Shown: piece by piece, positions 33,253 through 40,811 of the stretch | Numbering within the stretch: position 1 is the first letter of the stretch | Layout: each line of letters starts with the position of its first letter | Origin: Tepidimonas sp. UBA997 | GTDB taxonomy: Bacteria > Pseudomonadota > Gammaproteobacteria > Burkholderiales > Burkholderiaceae_C | Assembly (NCBI GenBank): GCA_002291945.1 | Contig: DBAZ01000040.1 | Span: 1-43,756 of the forward strand | Length of the DNA: 43,756 bases | Direction of reading: 5' to 3' | Notes under the pieces: generated by a model | The model's input: only the letters and a program-made list of their open reading frames with translations | Databases searched by the model: none | What the model was told of the DNA's origin: nothing | Made by a program: the position numbers and the translations under genes

Positions 33253-35376
33253 TCAGATGGTTAAGGGATCGACATCGATGGCCCAGCGGATCAAGCCTTT
33301 GGTTGACGGCTGGCTGCGCAAACCCTGCAGTGCCGGTTGCCAGGCGGCCAGGTAGGCTTGCAGCGCGGGGCGCGAGGGGCTTTCGATCAGCATCTGGGCC
33401 CGCTCCACGTTGGCGACCCGCTGCACCGCCATCGGCACGGCCGGGTAGAGGGTCAGGTGGGCGTGGCCCGGCAAGCCTGCGCCTGCGGCAGCCGCCAGCG
33501 TCAACCAGGCTTGGGCGGCTTGCTGGGTGCGGGCTTCGGCGCGTAGCAAGGCCTGATGGCCGTACGGCGGCATCTGGGCGGCGGCGCGTTCTGCCAGTTG
33601 CTGGGCCGCGAAGGCGGGGTAATCGTGGCGGGCGAGGGCGTCAAACAAGGGGTGCTGCGGGTACCAGGTCTGCACCCACAGTTCCACGCGGCTGCCCTGC
33701 GAGGTGACGAAAGCGGCATCGCGGCCGGCCCGCCCGGCGGCTTGCATCAGCAGGGCAAACAGGCGTTCGGGCGCACGGTAGTCGCTGGCAAACAGGCCGC
33801 CGTCGGCGTTCAGGCTGGCCACCAGCGTGATGCGCCGGAAGTCGTGGCCCTTGGCGACCATCTGTGTGCCCACCAGTACGTCCACTTCGCCGCTGTGCAT
33901 GTCGGCCAAGCGGCTCTGCAGGCTGCCCTTGGCCCGGGTGGTGTCGGCGTCCAGCCGGGCCACGCGCACCGCTAGACCATCGGCCCGGCGTGCATCGGCT
34001 AGCAAGCCGGTCAGTTGTTCCTCGATTTGCTCGGTGCCGCGGCCCAGCGGCGCAATGTCGAGATTGCCGCATTCGGGGCAGGCCCGAGGCACACGGGCCG
34101 TGTGGCCGCAGTGGTGGCAGCGCAAGGTGCGATCGATCTTGTGAAACACCGCATGGGCGCTGCAGTGGGGGCAGTCGCTTTTCCAGCCGCAGTCGTGGCA
34201 GGCCAGCACCGGAGCGTAGCCGCGGCGGTTGAGCAGCACCAGACTTTGCTCACCACGGCCCGCTCGCTCGCTCAGGGCTTGCAGCAGAGCCGGTGCAATC
34301 ACGGTGTGTTTGGGCTGCTGGTGCATGTCCAGCAGACGCAGCTTGGGCAACATCGCGCCGCCGATGCGCGCTGGCATCACGAGGCGTTGGTAACGGCCTT
34401 GCTCGGCGGCATGCCAGCTTTCCAGCGCCGGGGTGGCCGAACCCAGCAGGACCTGGCAAGGTGCCTGCGCCGATTCCAGCCGCGCCCGATACACCGCCAG
34501 ATCGCGGGCCGAGTACCGTGCCCCCTCCTGGCTCTTGTAGCTGGGGTCGTGTTCCTCATCGACCACGATCAGTCGCAGCCGCGGCAGGCTGGCGAAAATG
34601 GCCATGCGCGTGCCCAGCACGATCCGGGCGTGCCCGAGGTGCGCCGCCAGCCAGTGTTGCAGACGCTGGGCCGGCGTCAGGCCGCTGTGCAGTGAGACCA
34701 CGCCCAAGTGGCTGAAGCGGGCCTGAAACCGCGCTTCGAGCTGGGGCGTGAGGTTGATCTCTGGCACCATCACCAGCACCTGGGCTGCCGGGTCTTGCGC
34801 CAGCAAGCGCTGGGCTGCCTGCAGATAGACCTCGGTTTTGCCGCTGCCCGTGGTGCCAAACAGCAAGGCGGGTCGTTCACAGCAATCAAGCATTTTAAGC
34901 ACTTCATCCTGCTCGGGGCTCAGGGTCGGTGTCGGCGAGTCTGGGCTGGTCGAGGGTGCTTCCGCTGCGGGCCGACGCGGTGGGATTTTTTTCAACCGTC
35001 GGGCCAGTTGGTCGGGCGACAATTCGCGTAAAACGGGTGGCAGGGCCGCAATCGTCACCTCACCCAAGGAGCGCTGGTAATAGCGGGCTGCAAATGCCGC
35101 TAGTTCGCGCCATCGCGGATTCAGGGGAGGCAGGGTGTCAAGCACCGCCAAGACCGCACGAGTCTGTGCCCACTCCTGCGCGTCAGGCGGCTGTGCGTGA
35201 ATGGCCCAGACGACGCCGAGGGTTTCACGCTTTCCCAGCGGGACCCGAACCAGATGGCCCACAGCCACGGGTGCATCACTTCGGTAAGTCAGACTGTCGC
35301 CCAGGCCGCTGTGGGCCGGTGTGGTCACCACCACATCCACCCAGACCGCAGAACTTGGAGGCTGAAGTTCAGTCAT
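33253..35376 (-). CDS. priA: Primosomal protein N' (replication restart helicase PriA)
   Basis: The 707-residue helicase has an N-terminal DNA-binding domain, Walker A in LLFGTTGSGKTEVYL, the DEEH box (VVDEEHDPSYK), and the eight-cysteine zinc-binding insertion (CHDCGWKSDCPHC and CHHCGHTARVPRACPEC) followed by the helicase C-terminal motifs (GTQMVAKGHDF, QAAGRAGRD). PriA restarts collapsed forks by loading DnaB. All motifs look complete. The ATG at 35376 has no ribosome binding site: the bases before it are CTCTAAAAAA. A DnaA-box-like sequence lies 63 nt upstream. hemE is the next gene upstream on the same strand, 332 nt away. Confidence 0.97.
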   Translation of the reverse strand: MTELQPPSSAVWVDVVVTTPAHSGLGDSLTYRSDAPVAVGHLVRVPLGKRETLGVVWAIHAQPPDAQEWAQTRAVLAVLDTLPPLNPRWRELAAFAARYYQRSLGEVTIAALPPVLRELSPDQLARRLKKIPPRRPAAEAPSTSPDSPTPTLSPEQDEVLKMLDCCERPALLFGTTGSGKTEVYLQAAQRLLAQDPAAQVLVMVPEINLTPQLEARFQARFSHLGVVSLHSGLTPAQRLQHWLAAHLGHARIVLGTRMAIFASLPRLRLIVVDEEHDPSYKSQEGARYSARDLAVYRARLESAQAPCQVLLGSATPALESWHAAEQGRYQRLVMPARIGGAMLPKLRLLDMHQQPKHTVIAPALLQALSERAGRGEQSLVLLNRRGYAPVLACHDCGWKSDCPHCSAHAVFHKIDRTLRCHHCGHTARVPRACPECGNLDIAPLGRGTEQIEEQLTGLLADARRADGLAVRVARLDADTTRAKGSLQSRLADMHSGEVDVLVGTQMVAKGHDFRRITLVASLNADGGLFASDYRAPERLFALLMQAAGRAGRDAAFVTSQGSRVELWVQTWYPQHPLFDALARHDYPAFAAQQLAERAAAQMPPYGHQALLRAEARTQQAAQAWLTLAAAAGAGLPGHAHLTLYPAVPMAVQRVANVERAQMLIESPSRPALQAYLAAWQPALQGLRSQPSTKGLIRWAIDVDPLTI

Positions 35377-35708
35377 TTTTTTAGAGAAATCGCTAAGTCA
35401 TTGATTCGTCATGCGTAATCGGACTTGCTCAGCATTTCTGTGGATAACTTTGTTGATAGTTATTGAATCCACAGCGCAAGGCCTTGAAAATCAAGGCGTT
35501 GACTAGAGTGCTCAGAAATGATGCAGGCATGACATCCCATTAAAATCAATGGCTTAGCTTGAATTTGGGCAAAGTGATCGTCTAAATGCTAAGACCGTTG
35601 AGTTGTTGCGCCGCACAGGATTTTTTGTGCATAAGCCCGACCTGAGTCACGTTTGGGGCCCCGATTTTGTGCTAGCCCACGCGTCCCAACCGGTGCACCT
35701 GGTTCATC
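35377..35708 (-). other. Intergenic region between hemE and priA (332 nt)
   Basis: I find no supportable gene here; the short plus-strand frame from 35603 has no family-like features. The region is AT-richer than its surroundings. It contains a perfect DnaA-box-like 9-mer, the inverted repeat CTGTGGAT (35438-35445) / ATCCACAG (35467-35474), the hairpin GCCTTGA-AAA-TCAAGGC (35481-35497) and the palindrome GGGGCCCC (35655-35662). It is the expected place for the priA promoter and hemE termination, but I see no clear -10/-35 pair or U-tailed hairpin on the minus strand. Confidence 0.6.
35439..35447 (-). promoter_or_regulatory. DnaA-box-like 9-mer upstream of priA
   Basis: Minus-strand TTATCCACA is an exact match to the high-affinity DnaA box. 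It lies 63 nt upstream of the priA ATG and is one arm of the CTGTGGAT/ATCCACAG inverted repeat whose second arm (35467-35474) is a degenerate box. A single 9-mer occurs by chance in a genome, so function is uncertain; DnaA-linked control of a restart gene is possible. Confidence 0.45.
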
Positions 35709-36836
35709 TCACGGGGTGTGTGCATGACGACGCATCTGCCGTGAATGGGCATGCACCGTCTCCACCAGCACCTGCACGTTCTCGGGTGGGGTGAATTGGC
35801 TGATGCCATGCCCGAGATTGAAGATGTGGGTCGGGCCGGTGCTGTGGCGGTCGGTGTGCGGCTTGCCGAAGCGTTCCAGCACCTTTACTGCTTCGGCTGC
35901 CACCTGTTCGGGAGCGGCAAACAGCACGTTCGGGTCCAGGTTGCCCTGCAGTGCCTTGCCTGGGCCGCCCACCTCGCCGCCCACCGCTGCGCGGGCTCGG
36001 GCCAGATTCACCGTCCAGTCCAGACCGAGCACGTCGCAGTCCAGGGTGTTCATGTCGTCCAGCCACAGGCCACCGCCCTTGGTAAATACGATGCGCGGGA
36101 TGCGCTGGCCGTTGTACGCCTTGGGCAATTGGTCGAGTACGCGCTTGGTATAGGCCAAGCTGAACGACTGGAAGTTGCCGTCCGCCAACACGCCGCCCCA
36201 GCTATCGAACACCATCACCGCCTGAGCCCCGGCTTCGATCTGGGTGCGCAGGTACAGCGCCACCGCGTCGGCGTTGATAGCCAGCACCCGATGCATCAGG
36301 TCCGGGCGCTGGTACATCAGGGTCTTGACCATGCGGTAGTCGTCGCTGCCACCGCCTTCGACCATGTAGCAGGCCAGCGTCCAAGGGCTGCCGGAAAAGC
36401 CGATCAGGGGCACCCGACCGTTGAGCGCCTTGCGGATCGATGTGACCGCATCGAACACATAGCGCAGTTTGTTCATGTCGGGCACCGCCAGCATGGCGAC
36501 GTCGGCCTCGGTGCGTACCGTTTTTTCAAACTTGGGGCCTTCGCCCTGGGCAAAACTCAGGCCCAGCCCCATGGCGTCGGGCACGGTGAGGATGTCGCTA
36601 AACAGAATGGCGGCGTCGAGCGCGTAGCGTTCCAGCGGCTGCAGCGTCACTTCGGTGGCGTAGTCCACGTCGGTGGCCAGGCCCATGAAGCTGCCCGCTT
36701 GGGCGCGGGTGGCGCGGTATTCGGGCAGGTAGCGACCAGCCTGGCGCATCAGCCAGATCGGGGTGTGGTCGGTGGCTTGGCGCAGGCAGGCGCGCAGGAA
36801 GGTGTCGTTTTGCAGGGGGGCGAAGGTCGTGCTCAT
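35709..36836 (-). CDS. hemE: Uroporphyrinogen decarboxylase
   Basis: The 375-residue enzyme converts uroporphyrinogen III to coproporphyrinogen III in haem synthesis. It has the substrate-binding MRQAGRYLPEYR (30-41), ILFSDILTVPDAMG, GFSGSPWTLACYMVEGG, and the FDSWGGVLA and GHGISQFTPPENV segments. Length is a little above the usual ~355 residues because of the C-terminus (SRQMRRHAHTP). The ATG lacks a Shine-Dalgarno sequence and has an extended -10 sequence 7 nt before it, suggesting a leaderless mRNA of its own, even though the CoA-binding protein gene lies only 40 nt upstream on the same strand. Confidence 0.97.
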   Translation of the reverse strand: MSTTFAPLQNDTFLRACLRQATDHTPIWLMRQAGRYLPEYRATRAQAGSFMGLATDVDYATEVTLQPLERYALDAAILFSDILTVPDAMGLGLSFAQGEGPKFEKTVRTEADVAMLAVPDMNKLRYVFDAVTSIRKALNGRVPLIGFSGSPWTLACYMVEGGGSDDYRMVKTLMYQRPDLMHRVLAINADAVALYLRTQIEAGAQAVMVFDSWGGVLADGNFQSFSLAYTKRVLDQLPKAYNGQRIPRIVFTKGGGLWLDDMNTLDCDVLGLDWTVNLARARAAVGGEVGGPGKALQGNLDPNVLFAAPEQVAAEAVKVLERFGKPHTDRHSTGPTHIFNLGHGISQFTPPENVQVLVETVHAHSRQMRRHAHTP

Positions 36837-36843
36837 GACCCTG

Positions 36844-36852
36844 ATTGTCGCA
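36844..36852 (-). promoter_or_regulatory. Extended -10 element for a leaderless hemE mRNA
   Basis: Minus-strand TGCGACAAT (TGn plus GACAAT) ends 7 nt before the hemE ATG. A TTGGGG lies 16 bp upstream as a partial -35. The same 9-mer with the same spacing precedes the AEC transporter gene. Confidence 0.5.
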
Positions 36853-36876
36853 GGGCTGAAGATTACCCCAAGCAGA

Positions 36877-37323
36877 TTACCCCAGGCTGCCAGCCAGCCG
36901 GGCGTGTTCGATCTTCAGGCAGCGGTCGTGTACCACCCACAGGCCGGCTGCGTGGGCGCGGGCCTCGGCTGGTGCATGTTGCACGCCCAGTTGCAGCCAC
37001 AGACACTGGGCACCCACTTCGATGGCGGCCTCGGCCAAGGGGGGAATGTCCTCGCTCTTGCGAAAGCAATTCACCATCTCGATGCGCTGGCCAAGCGCCG
37101 CCAGCGCTTGGGCGGCCTCCTGCACGGTGGCGTAGCAGGGTTGGCCCAGAATCGCGCCGCCCTCGCGGGCTACCAGCGGGTTTACCGGCACGATGCGGTA
37201 GCCGTGCGCCTGCATGTACTGGGCGACTTCATGACTGGGGCGGTGCGCATGGGGCGACAGGCCGACCACGGCCAAGGTGCGGGTGGTGGCCAGAATCTGG
37301 CGCAGGGTGGGTGTTTCACGCAT
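36877..37323 (-). CDS. CoA-binding domain protein (YccU-like)
   Basis: The 148-residue protein is a single Rossmann-type CoA-binding domain, as in the C-terminal half of succinyl-CoA synthetase alpha: TLAVVGLSPHAHRPSHEVAQYMQAHGYRIVPVNP, then GQPCYATVQ, VNCFRKSEDIPPLAEAAIEVGAQCLWLQLGV and VVHDRCLKIEH. Members bind CoA in vitro; the physiological role is unknown. I start at MRETPTLRQIL (37323); the frame is open further up to 37428 but those 35 residues are unlike the family. A TACACT hexamer 6 nt before the ATG suggests a leaderless mRNA. It is upstream of hemE by 40 nt. Confidence 0.88.
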   Translation of the reverse strand: MRETPTLRQILATTRTLAVVGLSPHAHRPSHEVAQYMQAHGYRIVPVNPLVAREGGAILGQPCYATVQEAAQALAALGQRIEMVNCFRKSEDIPPLAEAAIEVGAQCLWLQLGVQHAPAEARAHAAGLWVVHDRCLKIEHARLAGSLG

Positions 37324-37329
37324 ACAGGC

Positions 37330-37335
37330 AGTGTA
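37330..37335 (-). promoter_or_regulatory. -10-like hexamer for a leaderless CoA-binding protein mRNA
   Basis: Minus-strand TACACT, four of six matching the consensus, lies 6 nt before the ATG at 37323, and there is no Shine-Dalgarno sequence. No clear -35 is present. Confidence 0.4.
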
Positions 37336-37365
37336 AGCAGAGTCGTGGCTGTGGCTCGCAATGAA

Positions 37366-37393
37366 CCGAGATTGCCCTAATGAACAATCTCGG
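37366..37393 (-). terminator. 9-bp hairpin between the rhodanese and CoA-binding protein genes
   Basis: CCGAGATTG (37366-37374) and CAATCTCGG (37385-37393) form a perfect stem with a 10-nt loop. On the minus strand it is followed by TTCATTG, a weak U-tract, and lies after the rhodanese stop, so it may end the thiol operon transcript. Confidence 0.4.
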
Positions 37394-37410
37394 ATTAAAG
37401 GCCCAGCAGA

Positions 37411-37438
37411 CGCGCAGTGGGTGCGCACAAACTGCGCG
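37411..37438 (-). terminator. 8-bp GC-rich hairpin just after the rhodanese gene
   Basis: CGCGCAGT (37411-37418) and ACTGCGCG (37431-37438) pair around a loop that contains the palindrome GTGCGCAC. It lies 2 nt after the rhodanese stop on the minus strand. It has no U-tract; together with the next hairpin it may stabilise or end the operon mRNA. Confidence 0.35.
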
Positions 37439-37440
37439 GG

Positions 37441-37848
37441 TCAGCCAGATGAGCCGACCATGGGCCAGCCGCGCCGCGCCCAGCCGCTCATGCCGCCATG
37501 CACGTAGCGCACATTGGTCCAGCCCGCTTCACGCAAGGCTTGCACCGCACGCGCCGACCGGTTCTGGGTATTGCAGATCAGCAAGACCGGCTGGTCGGGT
37601 GTGCGCGGAATGTCACTCATGCGTCGATTCAACTGGGACATGGGGAGCAGTTGAGCGCCAGGCGCAACGCCTGTGGCATGCTCACGAGGCTCGCGGATGT
37701 CGAAAACCAGCGCCTGACCGCTCTCAAGCAAGGTGCGCCCTTCTTCCAGCGATACACGCGCTTCGGTAGAAGACGATGAACAGGCTGACAGGCTCATCGA
37801 CAAGAGCAGAACGGAACAAAGGCGTTTGAAATATAGCCGATTGCTCAT
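37441..37848 (-). CDS. Rhodanese-domain lipoprotein
   Basis: The real start is the ATG at 37848, giving 135 residues. The N-terminus is a lipoprotein signal (SVLLLSMSLSAC, lipobox cysteine Cys23), so the protein is anchored in the periplasm. A single rhodanese domain follows (LVFDIREPREHATG; active-site Cys92 in CNTQNRS with Arg97; YVHGGMSGWARRGWP). Such domains carry sulfur as a persulfide, but the acceptor is unknown. The ATG overlaps the stop of the upstream redoxin gene (ATGA), so translation is coupled. A longer open frame upstream to 38286 is antisense-like read-through inside the redoxin gene. Confidence 0.9.
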   Translation of the reverse strand: MSNRLYFKRLCSVLLLSMSLSACSSSSTEARVSLEEGRTLLESGQALVFDIREPREHATGVAPGAQLLPMSQLNRRMSDIPRTPDQPVLLICNTQNRSARAVQALREAGWTNVRYVHGGMSGWARRGWPMVGSSG

Positions 37849-38465
37849 GATCGAAGCTGGATGGAGCAGCCGTAGGGCTGCGTGATGGGCACACTCACAG
37901 GCCGGCCAGACAGTAACTCGTTGAGCCCCTGTTGCACAAAATTGGTGGCTCGGTTGATGTCGCTCACCCGAAAAGAGGCAATGCTGTCGATCGCGCCCGC
38001 GTACACCACCACGCCCTGCGCATCGATGATGAACATGTGCGGCGTGACACGCGCACCCAGGGCGCGCGCCGCGATTCCGTCCTCGTCCATGAGCACCGCC
38101 GTCGGCGCTGCCCGCTGTGCCTCGACCCACTGGGACAGCGCCGGGGCTGGCAGGTACTGATGGCTGGCCATATCGGTGGATTTGATCGACAACCAGGCCA
38201 CCCCCCTGCCTGTGAACTCCCGCTGCAAGGCCTGCATGTTGCCCTGATAGTGTTTGCGCACAAACGGGCAGCCCGGATTCAGCCATTCAAGAACCACCGG
38301 CCGGCCTTTGAAGTCAGCCAGGTTGACGGTTCGACCCGCCGTGTCCGGGACACTGAATGCAGGGGCCGGTCTCCCAATCGGCGCAGCGTGAGCTCTGTGT
38401 GGCTTCCAGGCCCAGGGCGCTGCGGTGATGGCTGCAACCCCAAGAGCAAAAGAACGACGTTGCAT
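37845..38465 (-). CDS. Redoxin (AhpC/TSA-like thioredoxin-fold protein), exported
   Basis: Starting at MQRRSFALG (38465, after GAGGAAAACC), the 206-residue protein has a twin-arginine-like N-terminus and hydrophobic stretch (1-28), then the redoxin fold IGRPAPAFSVPDTAGRTVNL, VVLEWLNPGCPFVRKHY with Cys66, and VTPHMFIIDAQGVVVYAG. The second cysteine of a CxxC is replaced (Cys-Pro-Phe-Val), but a C-terminal GCSIQ cysteine (Cys200) is present and could act as the resolving partner. It lies 14 nt after the DsbD gene and overlaps the rhodanese gene by 4 nt, so it probably receives electrons from DsbD. Peroxide reduction or disulfide reduction are both possible. Confidence 0.85.
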   Translation of the reverse strand: MQRRSFALGVAAITAAPWAWKPHRAHAAPIGRPAPAFSVPDTAGRTVNLADFKGRPVVLEWLNPGCPFVRKHYQGNMQALQREFTGRGVAWLSIKSTDMASHQYLPAPALSQWVEAQRAAPTAVLMDEDGIAARALGARVTPHMFIIDAQGVVVYAGAIDSIASFRVSDINRATNFVQQGLNELLSGRPVSVPITQPYGCSIQLRS

Positions 38466-38479
38466 GGTTTTCCTCGCAG

Positions 38480-40660
38480 TCACAGTTGGCGGATGGCTGA
38501 ACGCACTTCTTCCACCGTCAGGATTTCAGAAAGAATCAAGGGTTCCCGACCGGGTGCATGCAACACGTACACCGGCACGCCGTTTCGACCCAACGCCGCC
38601 AGAGCCTGCGTCACGGCTGGATCGCGGCGCGTCCAGTCGGCCCGAAGCAGCGCCACGCCTCGTGCCGCCGCTTCCTGCAAAAACACGTCATCCGACAGGG
38701 CATGACGCTTGTTGAACTGGCAAGTCACACACCAGGCGGCGGTGAAATCCACAAAAACGGGTCTGCCCTGCCCCGTCAGTTCGACCATCCGCTGTGGGGA
38801 CCATGCCTCCCAGGCCAGGCCACCGACTGCCGTGGGGGTTGTGCCTTCGACCAGCGCTTGCTGACGGATCACGTAGGGTCCGATGCTCCAGATGACGCTG
38901 ACCAAGAACAAGGCCGAGATCAGACCCATCAGCGTTTGGGTGCGACCAGTTTGATGGACGGCCCAAATCACCCAGGCTAGAGCCAGCAGAATCATCAGAA
39001 GGGCGGCTGCTCCATCAATGCCGCTTTGCCGACCCAACACCCACAGCAGCCAGACCACCGTGGCAAACATGGGGAAAGCCATGAGTTGTCGGAAGCTCTC
39101 CATCCAAGGGCCAGGACGGGGCAGGGCACGGGCCACCGACGGCACCCAGCTCGCGACAAGATAGGGCAAGGCCATGCCCAGACCCAGGACGGCAAAAACG
39201 GTCAGCGCCTGACTCGCCGGGAGTGCGATGGCCAGTCCCAGCGAGGCTCCCATGAAGGGGGCCGTGCAAGGGGAGGCCACCGCTGTGGCCAGCACCCCGG
39301 TGAAAAACGAGTCGGCGGTGGGATGACGAAGCTGCACACTGGCCAGGCGGCTGGGCACCATAAGGCCAAAACGGAAGAGGCCTGCCAGATTCAGCCCGAT
39401 CAAAGTGAACAGTACCGCCAGAGCGGCCACCACGGCAGGGTTTTGTAGCTGGAATCCCCAGCCCAGTTGTTCTCCTGCCGCGCGCAGGGCCAGCAACAAA
39501 GCCCCCAGTGCCACAAAAGACAGGAGCACGCCCGCCGTATAGGCCAGGCCTCCGAGGCGAAGCAGGCGGGGTTGATCGGCTTTCTGTGAAAAACTCATCA
39601 CCTTGATGGCCAGCACGGGAAACACGCAAGGCATCAGATTCAAGATCATGCCGCCGATCAGTGCGCCCAGCAAAGCGGCCCAGAGTGTCAGGCCTGGTGT
39701 GGGCGGACTCTGCCCCACGCGCGCCTCATTGGCCGCGAGGGCTGCTTTCAAGGCCTCCGAGGCACCGGCGTTTTGTCCGATATCCGCCGCTGGCCATCCC
39801 GCAGGGACGGGTACCTCTAGCCGTATGCCAGGCAATCCGGGCCCTTGGCCCGGTGGGTCGGCCAAGGCCACCACCAGCGGGACGCTCTGCGGCCCCTCAT
39901 GGCGAAAACGAGACAGCGGGATTGAGGCGCTCCATTGACCGCTGGTCCATTGCTGCTGCCAGGTGCCCCCGGGTTCGATCAGCCCGGGTGTTTCCGGAAA
40001 AAATTCCAGGGGCTGTCCACGCCATTCGGCGGGCAATCCGGTCAGCACGGCCTCAAGGCGTCCTTCCCGGGCGGTCAGTCGGCTCTCGCCAACCGGCTGG
40101 TCGATCGGCATGGCAGCCCAGGCGGCCTCGAAAGCCTCTCGATGACTGGCCAAGGACATCTGGGTGGGCAACTGCAGTTGGAAGCTGGCTTCCTCAGGGA
40201 TGCACTCCAGGCGGCAGATCAGCCATGTCGCGAGTACCTCGATCTGCAGAGTGGGGGCTGCAAAATGCGTGTCGATCCGAAGCGGCACGGGCAGCAGGAC
40301 GACCCCGTCGTACCCGTAATTGGCCAGATCACCCAGAGGGAACTTCCGGGGCGTAGGCCACTGCACGTCGCCCGGCACCACGCCAGCAGGCAGTTGCCAT
40401 TGCAGTTCCGTGGGCAAACCGGAATCGCCAGGATTGCGCCAGTATGTGTGCCATTCGGGCGCATGCGTGATCTGCAGGCCCAGCCAGACAGGTTGACCCG
40501 GGGCTACACCATGGGGGGCGTGCACCAGCAGCTCGGCGCGCGAGTACGGGCTTTGAACGGCCGGCGAGACCATGGCGTCTTGCGCCAGGACGCCGCCTGT
40601 GATCAGCCATCCGGCCAAAAGGCCGACCAGCCACAGTCTCAGATCAGACATTGCATGCAT
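38480..40660 (-). CDS. Protein-disulfide reductase DsbD/ScsB family
   Basis: The ~726-residue inner-membrane protein moves electrons from cytoplasmic thioredoxin to the periplasm. A signal peptide (about 1-27) precedes a large periplasmic domain with a CxxxC pair (Cys149, Cys153 in ICRLEC). The membrane core contains the two relay cysteines in NLMPCVFPVLA and ASPCTAPFMGAS, and the C-terminal thioredoxin domain has C644VTC647 in AAWCVTCQF. All six redox cysteines are present. The long N-terminal domain is more like ScsB than classical DsbD. Start is uncertain: ATG at 40660 or 40651, neither with a ribosome binding site. It heads the operon with the redoxin and rhodanese genes. Confidence 0.9.
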   Translation of the reverse strand: MHAMSDLRLWLVGLLAGWLITGGVLAQDAMVSPAVQSPYSRAELLVHAPHGVAPGQPVWLGLQITHAPEWHTYWRNPGDSGLPTELQWQLPAGVVPGDVQWPTPRKFPLGDLANYGYDGVVLLPVPLRIDTHFAAPTLQIEVLATWLICRLECIPEEASFQLQLPTQMSLASHREAFEAAWAAMPIDQPVGESRLTAREGRLEAVLTGLPAEWRGQPLEFFPETPGLIEPGGTWQQQWTSGQWSASIPLSRFRHEGPQSVPLVVALADPPGQGPGLPGIRLEVPVPAGWPAADIGQNAGASEALKAALAANEARVGQSPPTPGLTLWAALLGALIGGMILNLMPCVFPVLAIKVMSFSQKADQPRLLRLGGLAYTAGVLLSFVALGALLLALRAAGEQLGWGFQLQNPAVVAALAVLFTLIGLNLAGLFRFGLMVPSRLASVQLRHPTADSFFTGVLATAVASPCTAPFMGASLGLAIALPASQALTVFAVLGLGMALPYLVASWVPSVARALPRPGPWMESFRQLMAFPMFATVVWLLWVLGRQSGIDGAAALLMILLALAWVIWAVHQTGRTQTLMGLISALFLVSVIWSIGPYVIRQQALVEGTTPTAVGGLAWEAWSPQRMVELTGQGRPVFVDFTAAWCVTCQFNKRHALSDDVFLQEAAARGVALLRADWTRRDPAVTQALAALGRNGVPVYVLHAPGREPLILSEILTVEEVRSAIRQL

Positions 40661-40799
40661 GTAAAAAGGAACGAAGCCACGCGGCAAAGTTCCTTCCTTG
40701 GCCGTGGCGGAGCCTCGATTGTCGTTCAGTAGCGGCTTTCTGTCCTTCCACGCGGATTCATGGTTCACGCACAGGCTCACGCACCAACCCGCTACCCGC

Positions 40800-40805
40800 T
40801 AAGAT
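40800..40805 (+). promoter_or_regulatory. -10-like hexamer for a leaderless creatininase mRNA
   Basis: TAAGAT lies 6 nt before the ATG at 40812, which has no Shine-Dalgarno sequence. A transcript starting at its usual distance would begin at the ATG. No strong -35 is visible. Confidence 0.45.
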
Positions 40806-40811
40806 GCGCCT

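Noticed and set aside
35603..35794. 63-codon plus-strand frame in and beyond the hemE-priA gap
   Set aside because: It runs into the hemE 3' end, has no ribosome binding site or family features, and the length is expected by chance.
35745..37364. Long open frame (539 codons) on the plus strand across hemE
   Set aside because: Antisense to hemE and the CoA-binding gene, with a histidine/valine/glutamine-rich shadow-like product.
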